Assembly (NCBI GenBank): GCA_030220185.1
Contig: JASPKZ010010235.1
Location: 1 to 64,000 of the forward strand
Direction of reading: 5' to 3'
DNA: 64,000 nt
Source of the DNA: Diploptera punctata
Taxonomy: Eukaryota > Arthropoda > Insecta > Blattodea > Blaberidae
A program made the position numbers and the translations under genes. Within the stretch, counting starts at the first letter, position 1. The number at the start of each line of letters is the position of its first letter. Below are positions 44,792 to 56,220 of the stretch, piece by piece. Under the pieces are notes generated by a model. It saw nothing but the letters and a program-made list of their open reading frames with translations. It did not search any database and was not told where the DNA came from.

Positions 44792-46650
44792 TTATGTGTT
44801 CATTACCGTAGCAGGTATGGATGATATGAAACATGAGTTCACTAGATTTGTCAGGAACACAAACCTTTCCATAGGTGTCCACAGACCACTCAGCAGAGGC
44901 TGAATGTTATGGAAAAGTTGTTGTCCCTGATCCGTCATTGGTATAGCAGCCACAGACCCTGGCTGACATGGGACAGTGCCTGTAGTAGGTTTTACTGTGA
45001 TGCCAGAATTTACCATAGAACTATATGAGACTGTAGGATTAACAGATTTTGATGTGAAGAATTTCGAGGTTGGGACGCCGGGGTTGTTGGACTTTGGTTG
45101 GTTTTCTTTTTTTCATAATTTCTTTTGCTTTCTTATAGGCTTCACAACCCGGTAGGAAGCGGGATGTCCCTTTTCCCCACAGTTCGCGCACTTCAGCAGG
45201 CTCTTGTCCGTGAGTGCCTCGGTTCTCACCGGACACTCACGATGACTATGAGTACCAGCGCAAATTAACGCAAGATGGGGTCAAGGACACCCCATGAAAG
45301 TATGGTTAAACTTCTGGCATCTGAAGCACTGCTTCATGCCAGCTCTAGGTCTGTATGGTTCCACAGCCACCACTGTCAAACAGAGGCGGTTTAAATTATA
45401 TATTTCCCTACCAGCATCATTTTTCTGAAGTTCCAGGATGTATAATGGTAAGGGAGTATAAACTTCCTCCTTCTTTTTTGGTGATTTGCTTTACCGATAT
45501 TATTGGATATTCTAGTTCTTTAAGTTCTTCCTTGACTTCATCAGCAGTGATGCTGGAAGGAAGCCTCTTTAGAACAGCCCTCAGAGGCAGATCTTTTTTG
45601 AGTTGAAATGTATAAAATTATTTCTTTGCATTTTTGAAGTACTCTTTGAGTAGCTGAAAGTCTGCCTCCGAGGTAGCGTAGTATCTCAAACCGTCCTGGG
45701 TTTTTACTACTCTTCACGTCTTTTTCGAATTTTCCTTTTAATTCCCGATTCATCCTGAAAAGGTCACCAGGTCCCAATCACCGTTATGGGTGGTGGGCGT
45801 GGTTCCCTTTTCGGCTGCGGCATTACTTGAGGCTCCCTGGACGGTTGGCTACTACGCCTGGTAGCTGCTGTAGTCTGCTTGTCCCGTGACGATCCAAGTT
45901 GAGGAGCCTGAGGGTCGACAGTGTCCATTGGTTCCGGTAATTCGGATAAAACTGAAAATTTATTTTGCATGGCACAGTCGACACCTCATTTTGTCGTGAT
46001 GTGACCTTAGTTGCCTTATTTGTGGTTGGTTTCACTTTATTTGAAACTGTATTCATGGTTAACTTTTGAATTATTTTGGGATGGTTTCTCTTTATTTGAA
46101 ACTGTATTCATGTTAACTTTTGAATTATTTTGAGATGGTTTCTCTTTATTTGAAACTGTATTCATGTTGTCATTTGAACTATTTTGGGATGGTTTCTCTT
46201 TTCTCATGTGTTGTAATCTTTTAGGTTCAGGTACATATTCTGTATTCGCTATAGGAATTTGATCCGCACCTTTGAAAAAACAGGATACAGAAGTTCTATA
46301 AGTATTGTTTTCAATTCATGAAGCATTTTTTCCAAAATAATCTTGGTTAGATTTCATATTGAGCTTAATCTTTATTAGGCAATCATGTGTAACTCACGAG
46401 CAAAATCGGATGACCGAAATCTGGGAATGCGCTTATGTAATTGATTAACTATAACGATGGAACCACGCAACTCTATAGCTACTTCTAGTAAATTTGATTC
46501 AGATGGAAATTTTTGATTTTTTTCTACGTATCTCTCAAATTTTTTGAGCGCAGTTTCCCAAAGTTCGTAGGCCGAGGGCTCCTCATACTCAAGGTCCATA
46601 GCCTGCTCGGCACTCACGCTTTTTAGTGAAGCAGCCATGGTAAGACTGTT
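44792..46650 (-). pseudogene. LINE ORF1 (gag-like, CCHC zinc knuckles), frameshifted
   Basis: ORF1 proteins of jockey-type LINEs bind the element RNA and go with it to the target. The start MAASLKSVSAEQAMDLEYEE lies just inside 46656. A central Pro/Gln/Arg-rich linker (SQPSREPQVMPQPKREPRPP) leads to an RRM-like/PRE-C2HC region (TWDLFRMNRELKGKFEKDV, FEILRYLGG). Knuckles follow: CFRCQKFNHTFMGC (about 45288-45330) and CANCGEKGHPASY with RGC after a shift (about 45136-45200). The C-terminus is FLTNLVNSCFISSIPATVMN to a stop at 44792. At least four frameshifts separate these pieces. A 54-bp tandem repeat occurs near 46040-46200. Confidence 0.82.
46040..46205 (-). repeat. 54-bp coding tandem repeat in ORF1
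   Basis: Three units encode NMNTVSNKEKPSQNNSK-like peptides. Starts of 'gaaactgtattcatg' at 46043, 46098 and 46152; the 55-bp spacing of the first pair reflects a one-base insertion that shifts the frame. Confidence 0.85.
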
Positions 46651-47174
46651 CAGCACTAATTACTTATCACTACACTAGCACTTGGCTTGATTGAACTGAA
46701 CTAAAAACTGAACACAATAAGCCAGCAGATAAGGCTTAACAAAGCACTCGCAGTTAATAGAGTTGCTTTGCAGGAACCAAACCACCACTGTATAAACACA
46801 ACACTGAAAAATTTTCACTGAAAAACACTGAATACTCTTAAGTGAGTGGGGCCGCCAGGCCCCACCCGGAAAAAAAGCAACATGCTGCACAACACTATTC
46901 ACCAATTCACTATTTTCAGCCAGCAATCAGAAGAAAAATGATAATTTCAATCTGCAACTTGGAGTAGAAAGAGGCAAAGCCCGAGCAGTAGCGCTCAAGT
47001 CGCCAAGGTTGGCCACAGGTTGTCCACCAGTTCACGTTGGCTCGTCGGTGATCTTTACTACCAGTAACAAGAGCTGTCGTTACCGCCAACAGGAAAGTTT
47101 GCGTACTCGGTGAATCTAGGATGCCTTGACTTGTCTTCACTGTTCCACTGCCGTAAGCTGAATGTCAAAGCACT

Positions 47175-48727
47175 AATTTCTCTTGTCAGTTATTTGAATG
47201 TTGCGGACCGCACTGAAAACGATATCATACATAACTATTATTATTGGGCACATTGTGTAATTTTATACACATTTCAGTAATTTCTACTCGTTCATTTTCT
47301 ACTGTTTCATTAAATATAATAAATAAAATAAACTAATCGATGTATCCTATAGGATACATTATGAACTTAAGGGTTAAAGATAACAAAGGAATTCGGTTAA
47401 TGTAGACCCTCCACGAGGCGGAAAGTTGACCTGGGTCCACTTTACACGAATACGTATATTTTATCAATAAGGGTGCTGTATATAAAAACCATACACTTAA
47501 TTAATGTTGTTTAATATCCTTGTAATTTTACTAAACCCAAAGACCGTCACTGTCTGCAGATGAATGACGTGTGAATGTTATAATGAACGATAATTTTTCA
47601 AAACATTAAATAAATATCAACGCAATTTAATTACAATCAGCCATAAATACTTTCACATTAATTTGTGCCTGTCTGTATAAATTAATAGAGTAAATAAACT
47701 TAAAATAATCTAAAGGCTAGGATGAACTCTGGGGCCCACTTTACCGGAATATGGAGGTTAAAGTGGACCTTTTTTGTACTGTAAAGTAATGTTTATAAAT
47801 TATGAAGATGTTTCCGTATTTGAATAAAATAATAATGCTATTTCATAGTTATAATACTCTTGATAATCACTGTAATGAAACAAAATTCAAATCCCTTAAA
47901 GATAAAAGAAAAAAACAACAAATTCAAAATGGGGGTCCAAATACCCAAAGTTCCTCTATTTGCATGTATAATGGTTACTTAATGTTGATGAACTTAGTTA
48001 AAATAGGGATAATGTTAATGACTGAACTGAATAACATTGGGACAGATGAGGTGGAACAAATGCACTTCTGCCACAAAACCAATTGTGGGGGTCCAAATCC
48101 TCTCGTGCTCCTACGCAGTAAACCTATTGATTTTAACCTGAACCTCTCATACGAGATTTTAACAGCACAAAGCCAATATCTACCGAATTTGAGTTAACAC
48201 TGATGTTGGAGATTCTATGCCACCTATAGGCCTATAAATTAAAATATAAAACGAAAAACACACAATTTATTGTTAGAGTATGATAATAATTACCTGAGAG
48301 AAACATATATGTTGATTTTTCCCCCCAAAAATGTAAGAAATGCCTTAAAATGAAGCGAGAAGTTGAGCTCAAGTAAAGTAACCTAAAATCACCATATTTG
48401 CAATTTGTAAAATGTATATTAGTCATTGCTCATACTGTGTAGCTAACTTATCACAAAAACACGCTAACAAACAAATGAACGCTAAACTAATCTGGTATAC
48501 ACTAACTGGCCAATTTTGTCACCCTAACTTGCCCAAAATAACACTGACTTCCCCATTTTCTCACCCTAACTAGCCCACTAATGTACGTGAACTCTTGGGA
48601 TAGAATCCCTTAAATGTGAGTAAACATGTTGGCCATTGGCTCTAGCGGGAACATGTATTATCACATAGGCCAACACGACGCTAGCAGTCACTTGTTCTCC
48701 GATCGAATATTTACAAGTGGCATAAAT
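47175..48727. other. No gene recognised; scattered 'ggtccacttta' phrases
   Basis: The 131-codon frame at 47802-48197 has low complexity and no known motif. 'cctgggtccactttacacga' (47436) and 'gcccactttaccggaatatg' (47731) look related to 44290. 48500-48585 has short direct repeats of 'caccctaact(t/a)gccca'. Confidence 0.35.
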
Positions 48728-48950
48728 CGGCCGCGGTGGACTAGTTGTTATGCTCCTTGCCTCTGGTTCCGAGGGTCGCGGGTTCAAACCCGGCCGCGGT
48801 CGATGGAATTTTTTAGGAGAGGAAAAATCCAAGGAGCAAGTCCTCCGGGAGGGACTTTAAGCCGTGGGTGCCGAGTCTCAAAATTTTAAAACTCATAAGA
48901 GATCCTAAAGCCTGAACAAAGAGGCCTCTAAGCAAAATTTACCGACCGAC
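48728..48950 (+). mobile_element. SINE family D, head and central body
   Basis: 'cggccgcggtggactagttg', box B 'gggttcaaacccgg', then the 'ggagcaagtcctccggga' body. The 3' body appears 300 bp later at 49255-49400, so the copy may be interrupted. Confidence 0.85.
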
Positions 48951-49254
48951 CTCAAACATCATAGGCCTATATCCCAGCCGCCGTATCTCCGGCTGAAGTT
49001 TAGGGTATACGAGATGTATAGGGAGAATTCGCCCTCTACTGCCAATAAGGAAATAGTTGTGTGGGAGTAGACGTCTGCCACAACCAACCACTGCTCTTGA
49101 CACAGCTATAGCACGTTAGTAAGGTTTGAAACTACTGAGATGTTGTCAGCTGTATGTCTGCTAACCGCGTACATAAAGTGGCCACTCCCACTGAATATCC
49201 ATATCGGCAACACTGTCGTGAAAACGTCAGGGCCGGAGAATCAGTGGCTGCAGT

Positions 49255-49400
49255 ATAGTAATACCTTAGTTGCCTGCTAGATGTCTCATAGGGTCGGTGT
49301 GTTGACCGCATGCCATCTTTGGACAAATAAGGTAACTAAAAATGAAGTTTGTCTATAAACTCCTGACAAAGGAGAAGCTATGGCTCAACAATGGGCTACG
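49255..49400 (+). mobile_element. SINE family D, 3' body
   Basis: 'taataccttagttgcctgct' to 'ctcctgacaaaggagaag'. Probably the end of the copy starting at 48728. Confidence 0.7.
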
Positions 49401-49895
49401 CCATTAATTAAATCCGGTAGCATAGAATAGTCCTCATGTTTTTAATTTAGGGCTCCAAATTTTACATTGATATGCATGGTCTCTGTTTAACATCTCCATT
49501 TATAGACACTTTTACATGCACTACGCCTCACGAACCTTACAAGTAGATGACCTGTCGGAAGATTTTTTTTTGACTACACTAGGAAATGTAGGAACTTTGT
49601 TAAGAGTGATCAGCTCAATGTCAGGGCTACCTCCGAGACAACACGAACATTTAATATAAGATGCACCATTCATTGATAAATTCATACTGAACAAGGCGAA
49701 TTTAATAGGATGATAATTATAAAGGCCAAATGTTGTCAGGGGACTATTTAGATATTAACGTTTCTTGGCATTTGTTTCATAAGTGAGGAATATTCCCTTA
49801 ATGAATATTAATATAATGAAATATAAGAAATTGCTAATCTTTTTTTTATTGTTTTATTAAAGCATTAAAATTATTAAGCCAATGTATCTTATAAG
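49401..49895. other. No recognisable feature
   Basis: AT-rich sequence up to the hAT target duplication. Confidence 0.45.
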
Positions 49896-51745
49896 TAGAG
49901 GGCGGATTTATATATATTTGCATGTTTTATTCCTTCGAAGATAAACATATGCATGGAAGAGGAAAATGCGTTTTATGTCATTTGGAATCAATTGGCAAAA
50001 TTGTATAGTGCATATAAATGCATATTCAAGGGATTAGCGCATATTTCACTAATATGTGCATATGGGTGCATATATTAACTTTTTTTCTCTCTATTTAATA
50101 TTTAATACTAGTTTGTAACCCCATAAAATGACAAGTTTCTGCTTTATTGTCATGTTTTTTTGCAAATTAAGACAATCTTGTTTTCATAGAAATCCAACAT
50201 CCTATTTAGAATTTTCGCACAACAGTGGCAATGCCAAGCAGGGGGTCTGCAGTTTTAAATCTCAACAGGTCAATAAAGCAATCTGGCCTAAACCATTTCC
50301 TGAAAGGAATATTCGAAAGAGATGAACGTGCTGGACAGTTTATTGGTGACTATTTAACTCATGCCACAAATGCTAGTCAATGACCAATCACGTTTCAATG
50401 AATGTTGTTTTACAACCAATGACAATCGTGTTTCACCTAGCTCTTTATCGATTTCTCTTTATCAGCTCCTGCTTTTGTGATAAAGAAAGCTCCTCCTTTT
50501 TAATGTTCTGAACAGGTCAAAGCATTATTTTTCTCCAACAAATACATTGAATATAGCAAATAATGAAAAGATTCCTTGATTTTACTGAGTTGTTTACTAA
50601 AAAAATAAATGAATAACCCGTAATGTTGATTATAATATATAGTTTGATGTGTTTCATTATTTCTCCACTTGGGTGCACTCTTACAATATTGCGATCTTAT
50701 TTGGCAATAAATAATATGATCAAGCAGCAGTGAATGAACATAACCTCACATTTCTGATTTGTTTTCAAACATCGCCGTTTACATTAAATATATAAATATT
50801 TTAAAATAACTATAGTTAAACAATGATTTGTGAGTAAACAGCTTAATTTTATTCGTTAAATAGTCATAACAAATGCCACTCTTGATTTCCAAATTCTCTA
50901 GATAAATTGGAAATCACTCGTGGCATTACTTATGATAATTTCCTTGTTTTCGTTTTCAACCGGCGATATTCTTTGAAGTTTGAACATCAGCTTTATTGAG
51001 ACTGTCGGCATACACGACAAAGACTCAAAAATCATTCCTGAAATATACTTTCACGTGTGAAAAATATACTTCATTTCACACAAAGGAAGCCTGTTATACA
51101 TTATTGACCACGGTGACAAAACAAATCGGGAATCGAAGTTTAAATTATTTTCTCAAATACCATTTAGTGAGTGTTAGTGGATCAAGACAAATGTTTTCAA
51201 TGCCGAAGGGGAAAAAAATGGCCTATGCCAAGTCTGCGACAAACATGTGAGTATTTTAAATAACTTATTATCAGTTTATCACATTATTAAATCAATATAA
51301 TTCTTATTCTTATTCTGTGAGTGACAGCCTCTTTGCGATACTGCTCTGTGACCTCTCTTCGTACAAACACATTTTAAACGACAGAAGGAAGAGCTTTCTA
51401 CCAGAAAAAGTTAGAAAAATATTTGGTTATTTATTGTAACAAAAATTTATAAGTGATCGTTAAAGGTTTGTTGACATATTTCATAAAACAGACAAGATTA
51501 ATGAGAATGGCACTATAAAATACAATTATTAACTTCAATTAGGAGCGAAAATTTTAAAATATTACAATTTTTGCTGCATAAAAAATAAATAAAATTATGT
51601 GACAAAATAGTGTATTTTACTATAAGAAGAAAGTTAATTTTTGTGCATATTTTTTTTTTAATTTTAAGAGCATATTTTCAACTTTTTTGTTGCATAGTTA
51701 CATACATATATTTATGGTTTTTAGTGCATATAAATCCGCCCTCTG
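49896..51745. mobile_element. hAT element relic with a BED-finger fragment
   Basis: Ends 'agagggcggatttata' on the left and its inverse on the right, flanked by 8-bp 'cttataag' (49888-49895) and 'gttataac' (51746-51753), which agree at six positions. Subterminal regions are rich in 'tgcatat' (50005-50080; complement and direct at 51630-51735), as in many hATs. At 51150-51250 the frame has MPKGKKMAYAK and, shifted by one, CDKHVS, the Cys-X2-Cys...His start of a BED finger, followed by GTGAGT, a possible splice donor. A hairpin-ended repeat is inserted at 50347-50939. Confidence 0.75.
50347..50939 (+). mobile_element. Hairpin-ended repeat, copy 3 (best-preserved hairpin)
   Basis: Starts TGACTATTTAACTCATGCC. 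Its inverse, GTTAAATAGTCA, is at 50855-50866. Immediately after comes a hairpin, 50872-50927, with stems 'aatgccactcttgatttcc' and 'ggaaatcactcgtggcatt' and a loop near 'ctctaga'. About 12 bases later the element ends. No ORF, no obvious target duplication. Inserted in a hAT relic. Confidence 0.7.
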
Positions 51746-51867
51746 GTTATAACTTAATGTATTAAGACTGCAATAGGCCTAAATTCTACTTAGGTAGAAC
51801 AAACATAAATTTTAACAGTAGATATAATATTTTTTTTAATGTTAAATATACTGATGATTATTATTAG

Positions 51868-52545
51868 GAGATAGCGACGAAATACTAAGGACCAACACGC
51901 ATACTATACTGAGGAATAATAAGAAATTGGGTCTGGAAGTTAACATCAATAAAACTAAATATGTGTTCACGCATAGAAATTTATAATGTAATGGAAATCT
52001 AGTGTTAATGACAAATGAGGGAATTTTGAAGAAGTGGCTGAATTGAAATACGTAGGAACAATAATAATTACAAACAGTAATGAGGTGAACAATTCATTTA
52101 AACATAGGCTCAATACTAGAAGTGCATGCTATTATGCATTGCAAGGACTCTTGTCATCACAACTACTCGCAAAATCATTATACAAAACATATAAAACTGT
52201 TATTCTTCCAGTTATATGGATATGGAACATGGTCTCTTATTTTAAGGGAGGAGAAAAGATTATGAGGATTTGAGAATAAAGGAAAATATTTGGTCCAGAA
52301 AGAGGTGAACAGACAGGCAAATGGAGAAGACTGCATGACAGTGAGCTACATGATCTTTATAGGAAACCGATATAATAAAAACAGTTAGGTCTAGTAGATT
52401 GCGATGTGCAGGAAATGTGACACGAATGGGGTAGGGAAGAGGGGCATGGAAATTCCTTGTATGAAAACCAGAGGGAAAACGCTCAATAGGGGGCCAAAAA
52501 TGAGCTGGGAGAATAACGTTAACTATGATTTGAGAGAAGTAGTTC
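51868..52545 (+). pseudogene. LINE family 1, 5'-truncated copy
   Basis: TNTHTILRNNKKLGLEVNIN-like start in shifted frames, then ELKYVGTIIITNSNEVNNSF, HRLNTRSACYYALQGLLSSQ, and the EQTGKWRRLHDSELHDLYRK region. The 3' end and tail are cut at about 52545 by a short tRNA-like SINE-head piece on the minus strand. Confidence 0.82.
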
Positions 52546-52851
52546 TGCACCAATACACCATGCCTTAAACCGTTCGATTACGGGGTGGACCGCAGGAATA
52601 TAAACACAGTGTACTCTTTAATTTGAACCCCAAAGTGGATTCTAAAAATGTCGAATACTATCCATCCTGTTTTGATAAAAAATGGATTTTGTATCAATAG
52701 AATACTCATGCTATAAATACATATACTGAACCATTATATCATAGTAATGAAAGCAATTTCTGACACTGAAGTAAAAACACAACTGAAATATAGGCTAGAA
52801 ACACGAATAACGTGAGATATGTAATGTACCATAATAGAAGGCTTACTCTTT

Positions 52852-53074
52852 TTTTTGAATTTTTTTTTTCGTTTCGCAAACTCAGTTTTCCTTCTTGTAT
52901 TTGCCATTTTGTTAACTTTCTTCTTTTATTCTCACATATAGAGACAAGGACAGGACACACACCGAGACCACAGGGTGGAGATTAAAAATCCCCTATCCTA
53001 CTCCGCCCGGGGATCGAACCAACCGGTCGCCGGAGCGGAAGGTAGGGACCTCTACCGACTACGTCACGGCGACT
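52852..53074 (-). mobile_element. SINE family E
   Basis: Complement of the copy at 20046: head 'gtcgccgtgacgtagtcggt', box B with 'ggttcgatcccc' and the A-rich tail at the left. Confidence 0.82.
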
Positions 53075-53264
53075 GACACTCTAATACACTGTAAACCTGA
53101 TTCCATTGTTTACTTTAAACAGTTTCAAATATGTGTTTGTCTTTTTTCTGTTTAGTTCTTAATTTTGTCCCGACAGGCCTATATTTTATTACTATTTTTA
53201 AAGTTGAGGAGAAGGACCTAAGAAACTCTATTCAGCATTTTGTATAACCTATAAATATTCATCT

Positions 53265-53490
53265 CGAAAGCTTTTCATACTTTATTTTATTTTATACCAT
53301 GTTTTACTAGTATCAGCTAGTATTGGACCACATCTGCATTGTCTTTCGATTAGTCTATATTTTGATAACATTTTTAAATTATTGTAATAAGTAGGGCCTA
53401 TGTAATTTTTATATGATTATAATATTCGTTGGTCGAGTGGAAGAGATGACCTTATGACTTTAACTCTGCCAGCTTAAATAAAGGATTTTC
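53265..53490 (+). mobile_element. LINE family 3, 3' UTR fragment
   Basis: 'ttattttataccatgtttta' and 'ggaccacatctgcattgtct' match 29500-29560; ends 'gccagcttaaataaa'. Confidence 0.65.
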
Positions 53491-53639
53491 ACTCTCTTTG
53501 GGATACGTTGAATCAATCAGTATAAGTATTTCTTCATTCTTTCTCATTTTTTCCTTTCTTCTTCCGAGATACTAGGTTTGGATTTTTGTGTAGATTTATC
53601 TTGGAGCAATATATTTTAACTTGAATATTATTAGCTGTT

Positions 53640-53930
53640 CGATCGTTATGAATTTTCTTAATCTTTATCTACTACGCCTTTTTCATATTCCTTAAACCAA
53701 TTCGGTTTTGTTTTGCGATTAAAAAAAACAAAGATTTGTTTGGTTAATCTGTTAGAGTTCATTCTGAGATGACCGTAAAAATGTATTCTCCTTTTTCGCA
53801 TAGTATCTGAAAGTTTTTTTTCAATTGTTTTGTAGAGTGTTTCATTCTTGATGAACCGTGTCCACAAATATAGTATTATACTTTACTACTACGTCGCAAA
53901 TTGCTGACAATCAAAAGAGAAACTCAGTAA
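53640..53930 (-). pseudogene. LINE C-terminal relic
   Basis: Minus strand: FIKNETLYKTIEKKLSDTMR, KRRIHFYGHL and MNSNRLTKQIF, the (F/L)YGH(I/L).RM segment after an RT domain. Its upstream 60 bp ('ctactacgtcgca', 'gagaaactca') also occur in the inverted arms at 55245-55340 and 62625-62705. Confidence 0.65.
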
Positions 53931-53944
53931 GTTTTTGCTATACC

Positions 53945-54180
53945 TCATAGATATTGAATGTGGCCCCTACGAGTGACGCTGCAGACATCGAGGCGATATT
54001 CCCATTCACACACCCTCCAACATATGTGAAGAAATTGACTGGATGGTAGCAATGATACGAAGCTGGATTTCTTGCAGGTTTTGAGATAATGGGGCTACAT
54101 AGACACGATCTTTATGTAACTCCATAAAAATAAGTCAACAGACCGTCAAGTCGGCGGCCACTTGTAGAAAACATCATCAT
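53945..54180 (-). pseudogene. Mariner-like transposase C-terminus crossing the arm boundary
   Basis: Minus strand: KWPPT at 54165-54150, then in another frame LIFMELHKDRVYVAPLSQNL, QEIQLRIIATIQSISSHMLE and GVW. This is the segment after WPPRSPDL in mariner-like transposases. The WPP end lies in the inverted arm; the rest lies outside it. Confidence 0.65.
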
Positions 54181-56220
54181 CACCGGCATTATCATCTTCC
54201 TGGAAGGTGGTCATTCAGATGCTCCTCAACATGCAAATAACCCCTTAAAACTTATTTAATAACTTCTTTAATAACAACACAATTTCAAAAGCACAGCAAA
54301 CATTCACATTTAACCTGTCTGCTAAATATCCAACAATGAACCCATATCGACCACAAAAAACATGATGAAATTAATTTTGTAAGAGCAATTAAAAACAATG
54401 TTGCCGCTGAAATCATATCTCTATTGCTACAAGAATGTTAGATTCAGGAATTGTGCCACTCAGTATTACAGAAAGATCGGACTGTATTAATTCATAAGAG
54501 CGGTGATAAAAACGAACTTTCAAACTGGAGTCCTATAACCATTTGTTCAGTAGTTCGGAGAGTAATCAAGAGAGCCCTTAATAAACGCCTGTGTAGTTAT
54601 ATAACCTTCAATGAACACCAGAGAGGTTTCATACATTCTCCAGGCACACATATTAATACATGTATCCTAAATATCATCTTACAATCAGCTAAACAAAAGA
54701 AAGAGTTTGTAAGTATAGTTTTTTTTTTGGACATCAGCAATTTTTTAAATTTATTTACAAAATGTATTTAATCGAAAATTAATTGTCTGTATCACTTTGT
54801 CCGTGAGGCAATCCTCTAACGAGGAAAGTTGATCTATTTTATAGTATGTATACTTCAATTACAATTTGAAATTTGTTAATGTATTTACAAAATGTATTTC
54901 ATCAATTTCGAAAATTGTCTGTATCACTTTGTTCTTGAGGCAATCCTCTAATGAGGAACGTTGTATATAATAAAAAATATTGTTGTCCATTATTCTCCAT
55001 TTTTTGACATTGTTAACATGCAGGGAGTTCATTTGCATTGAAAGTTTTATTGTGCAATTCAATATAACATGATCTAGTTTCTATTAACTTTATAAGGACT
55101 TATTTAAAATAGATATTATTTTAAATAAGATTGCCTTTTTGTACTTAGTATTGATGCAATCAGAATTATAATAGTTATTTGTACTGTGAAGGATATCATT
55201 TATTTTAAAAGTTTATATTATTTTTGTACAACGTTTTGAGTTTCTCTTTTGATTGTCGCCAATTTCATTTAGATATCATTATCCAAAGCGACGTAGTAGT
55301 TGTTTAAAATATGATACTATATTTGTGGACACGTTGTATATTATCTTATTATCTTAAAATGTTTGTCCCATGATTTTCCTTAAAATTTTCCTTTCCTTTA
55401 TCTGAAGTTTCTCCTATTGGCCTTCGAAATTCGTAGTTAGTGTTTCTCCTGCATACTGTGGTTCTAGATTACTATTATTATTATTATTTTAGCATTATTA
55501 TTATATTATTATTATGTAATTTTAATATTGTGTCTAACACCTCAAAGAGTTTTACTGTGAATTTGATTAATGTTGTTTACTAAAACAACCCTGTTACATT
55601 CTGCATTTTATAAAATGAGGAATCCTTCTTTTATTCAAATATTAACTCAGTTTTTGAACTGTCATTCCTATGACGATATAAGAAAATTATTAACATTAGA
55701 AATAAATTTAAATAATTATCATACAAGGAAAACCAAATTGATTTTATAATATTCATATATTGGAGTTTGCAATAAAGCTAAATAAATCACTTTACACACA
55801 GAACTAAGTACATTAACTACTATAGTTAAACCTAACTACTCCACTATGTTAACACATATTTACAATAATTAACATTAAGTTAAAAGTACAAAAAGAAGAT
55901 ATTTTTACACTATTCTAGGATTGAAAATTATTCACGGTCCTAATGAGAGTGAGAGGCTAACACTGATAACTTTTGATACAGAAATGAACTGATTTCAACA
56001 TAAAGTAATTGCTATTACTGAGTGATATGTGTAACGTTGTCACATATAGCTTAAAATATTAGGAAAATAACACTAGTATTGCACGTAGGGCCTACTGTAC
56101 ACTTATGATGTCGGATTATTCTGAAGGTGTTAGGCGACTTTAGTAGCATTTCAACCTGCCTTCCACAGAAAGTGCAAATTCTTGACAGGACATTCGCGTG
56201 TGAGAGAAAATACTGTTGAC
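54141..56220 (+). repeat. Left arm of a large inverted duplication
   Basis: Matches 61580-63583 on the complement over about 2 kb: the R2-like RT fragment, the doubled 'gaggcaatcctctaatgagg' block, the LINE fragment, an ATT microsatellite and the sequence up to the 80-bp array. About 210 bp at 55022-55232 have no partner in the other arm. Outer boundary: 'gaccgtcaagtcggcggcca'. Confidence 0.88.
54441..54775 (+). pseudogene. R2-like reverse transcriptase, N-terminal fragment (left arm)
   Basis: DRTVLIHKSGDKNELSNWSP, ITICSVVRRVIKRALNKRLC and SYITFNEHQRGFIHSPGTHI: the RT fingers in a form typical of R2-clade non-LTR elements (R.(V/I)LI.KSGD...NWRPI(T/S)I.S(V)...R). It reaches VFFLDISNF, the start of the motif with the first catalytic Asp, then ends abruptly. 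The rest of the RT and the C-terminal restriction-like endonuclease are absent. The clade call is by motif only. Confidence 0.75.

Larger units (their letters stand above)
44635..47174 (-). mobile_element. ORF1-only non-LTR retrotransposon, full length
   Basis: The element proper is 44647-47162 (2516 bp). It is bounded by the 12-bp duplication 'tgtcaaagcact' (44635-44646 and 47163-47174) and ends at its 3' side in (CAGT)n next to the duplication. It comprises a 5' UTR of about 500 bp, a gag-like ORF1 (44792-46650) and a 3' UTR of about 145 bp. There is no endonuclease or RT. This resembles 'half-LINE' elements that depend on a partner's ORF2. Confidence 0.85.
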
